A stretch of 37,875 nt of DNA. It comes from Paracoccaceae bacterium. Lineage in GTDB: Bacteria > Pseudomonadota > Alphaproteobacteria > Rhodobacterales > Rhodobacteraceae. The stretch spans positions 1 to 37,875 of the forward strand of contig JAQWIK010000094.1 in assembly GCA_029248915.1 (NCBI GenBank). Direction: 5' to 3'. A program made the position numbers and the translations under genes. Shown here piece after piece: positions 36,641 to 37,875 of the stretch. Under the pieces are notes generated by a model. That model saw nothing but the letters and a program-made list of their open reading frames with translations, was not told the origin of the DNA and did no database searches. How positions within the stretch are numbered: the stretch's first letter is position 1; the number at the start of each line of letters is the position of its first letter.

Positions 36641-37657
36641 ATGGCTCTGCCTGAGTTTTCATTACGTCAATTACTAGAAGCAGGTGTGCATTTTGGTCAC
36701 CAAACTCAAAGATGGGATCCATTAATGGAGCCCTTTATTTATGGTTCTCGAAATGGAATTCATATTTTAGATCTAACACAAACTGTTCCAATGCTTGATC
36801 AAGCCTTAAACGTCGTACGTGAAACGGTTGCAAAGGGTGGTAGCATTTTATTTGTTGGTACAAAGCGTCAAGCATCTTCGCCAATTGCAGAAGCTGCGGA
36901 GAAATGCGCACAATATTATATGAACCACCGTTGGTTGGGTGGAACTCTCACAAACTGGAAAACTGTTTCGCAGTCTATTCAAAGATTAAAATCAATCGAT
37001 GAACAGGTTGCATCGGGATCAATCGAAGGTCTTACAAAGAAGGAAAGACTAGGAGTAGAGCGTGAGCATGCCAAGTTGAAGGCTTCATTTGATGGAATTG
37101 CTGAAATGGGTGGCGTGCCTGATTTAGTTTTCGTGGTCGACGTAAAAAAAGAAGCCCTCGCTGTTGCGGAAGCTAATAAATTGGGAATTCCGGTTGTGGC
37201 AGTCGTTGATACTAATTGTTCGCCAACTGGTATTGATTACATGATCCCTGGAAATGATGACGCATCTCGTGCAATTGGGCTTTATTGTGATTTAATCAGT
37301 AGGGCAGCTCTTGATGGTATGTCTGCTCAACTTGGCGCAGCTGGCGTTGACCTGGGAGAGATGGATGAAGCACCATCTGAAGAAATTCTTTCAGAAGTCC
37401 CCGCGGAAGAAGTAAAAACTGAAACCATCAAAGAAGGTGAAACAGTTGAACCCAAAGCTGATGGTAAAGATGTTTCTGAAAAAGTTGAAGTTACAACAAA
37501 AAAATCAAAGGTAGGTGCTAAAAAACCAAAGACGGCAGCAAAAAAAGCAACTGATAGCAAGGCTAAAAAGAAGGATGACGATAAGGCGTCAGACAGCCCT
37601 TCGACTCAGGAAAATAAAGCTGACGACGATAAAAAAGAAGATAAAGACACCGCTTAA
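36641..37657 (+). CDS. rpsB: 30S ribosomal protein S2 with long charged C-terminal extension
   Basis: This 338-residue protein has a complete S2 core: [98 protein letters not shown]. The core ends near residue 235-245. The remaining 90 or so residues are low-complexity: first acidic ([12 protein letters not shown]), then lysine/alanine-rich ([14 protein letters not shown]), then mixed charge to the end. Typical bacterial S2 is about 230-260 residues. The start has AGGAT at a suitable distance. It is followed after 77 nt by tsf, the conserved rpsB-tsf pair. Confidence 0.97.
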   Translation: MALPEFSLRQLLEAGVHFGHQTQRWDPLMEPFIYGSRNGIHILDLTQTVPMLDQALNVVRETVAKGGSILFVGTKRQASSPIAEAAEKCAQYYMNHRWLGGTLTNWKTVSQSIQRLKSIDEQVASGSIEGLTKKERLGVEREHAKLKASFDGIAEMGGVPDLVFVVDVKKEALAVAEANKLGIPVVAVVDTNCSPTGIDYMIPGNDDASRAIGLYCDLISRAALDGMSAQLGAAGVDLGEMDEAPSEEILSEVPAEEVKTETIKEGETVEPKADGKDVSEKVEVTTKKSKVGAKKPKTAAKKATDSKAKKKDDDKASDSPSTQENKADDDKKEDKDTA

Positions 37658-37734
37658 TTTGTTGAAATTTAGAAAGCTAGTTCATTCGACGGAAACGCTT
37701 TAAGCAAATGTTAGAATTTAAAAAGGTTTAGTAA

Positions 37735-37875
37735 ATGTCTATTACAGCATCAATGGTAAAGGAACTAAGAGAGTCTACTGGCGCAGGTATGATGGATGCC
37801 AAAAAAGCTTTGACCGAAACATCAGGTGATTTTGAGGCGGCGGTTGATTGGCTTAGAACTAAAGGTTTGGCAAAG
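37735..37875 (+). CDS. tsf: elongation factor Ts (partial, N-terminus)
   Basis: The first 47 codons begin at the ATG at 37735 ([20 protein letters not shown]) and run off the right edge. They form the UBA-like N-terminal domain of EF-Ts ([27 protein letters not shown]), which with the rest of the protein recycles EF-Tu-GDP to EF-Tu-GTP. It follows rpsB after 77 nt with no terminator between them, so co-transcription is likely. Confidence 0.96.
   Translation, partial: MSITASMVKELRESTGAGMMDAKKALTETSGDFEAAVDWLRTKGLAK

Noticed and set aside
1-37875. CRISPR arrays, transposons, prophage or integron features
   Set aside because: No regularly spaced repeats, transposase, integrase, terminal inverted repeats or phage genes were seen.

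Overview
The window reads as a stretch of chromosome from a low-GC (roughly 35-40% by eye), compact, marine-type alphaproteobacterium, most likely a Rhodobacterales/Roseobacter relative. The reasons are the gene order (argC-ccmE-ccmF-ccmH-enoyl-CoA hydratase / gltA-gltX / lexA-moeA-moaC-trpC-trpD-trpG / trpE-ppiD / gpt-fabI / pdxH), the ArgC active-site variant GTGCNAAT, a B12-dependent class II ribonucleotide reductase of the long alphaproteobacterial type, and an alphaproteobacterial LexA operator (GTTC-N7-GTTC). The lineage is inferred from memory of synteny and was not computed. No phage, insertion sequence, CRISPR array or plasmid gene is visible; the content is housekeeping.

Layout. 1-268 is the start of a LysR regulator running off the left edge. 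It is divergent from a fused indolepyruvate ferredoxin oxidoreductase (411-3812) that is split by an in-frame TAA. A forward block follows: acyltransferase, murI, argC, ccmE, ccmF, ccmH and an enoyl-CoA hydratase (3884-10436), covering cell wall, arginine and cytochrome c maturation. It meets a long reverse block (10440-18188): gltA, gltX, lexA, moeA, moaC, trpC, trpD, trpG. A small forward orphan gene encoding a membrane-anchored protein (18338-18727) sits before reverse trpE, ppiD, gpt and fabI (to 23520). Forward again are pdxH, a DUF192 protein, tRNA-Pro(TGG), a structured leader and nrdJ (23641-29105), ending at a hairpin terminator shared with a reverse DsbA-like gene. Then come reverse genes for a YejA-like binding protein, a DUF502 membrane protein, psuG, psuK and a DUF4198 protein (to about 35382). 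Finally there are a forward HupE/UreJ-like membrane protein, rpsB with a structured leader, and the start of tsf.

How the genes work together. trpG-trpD-trpC-moaC-moeA are coupled by short overlaps, with lexA at the end of this series but carrying its own SOS-controlled promoter. ccmF and ccmH overlap by 4 nt. psuK and psuG form a pseudouridine salvage pair. NrdJ is the only ribonucleotide reductase in the window and needs adenosylcobalamin.

Items most worth a second look are: (i) an unannotated small RNA candidate at about 31868-31943 with a good promoter and a Rho-independent terminator; (ii) a long structured, possibly pseudoknotted leader in front of nrdJ, ending in a hairpin over its ribosome binding site; (iii) a DsbA-like gene whose only sensible start codon is AUU; (iv) an in-frame stop in the indolepyruvate oxidoreductase; (v) a head-to-head overlap of two secreted/membrane genes; (vi) a pseudoknot-like leader before rpsB.
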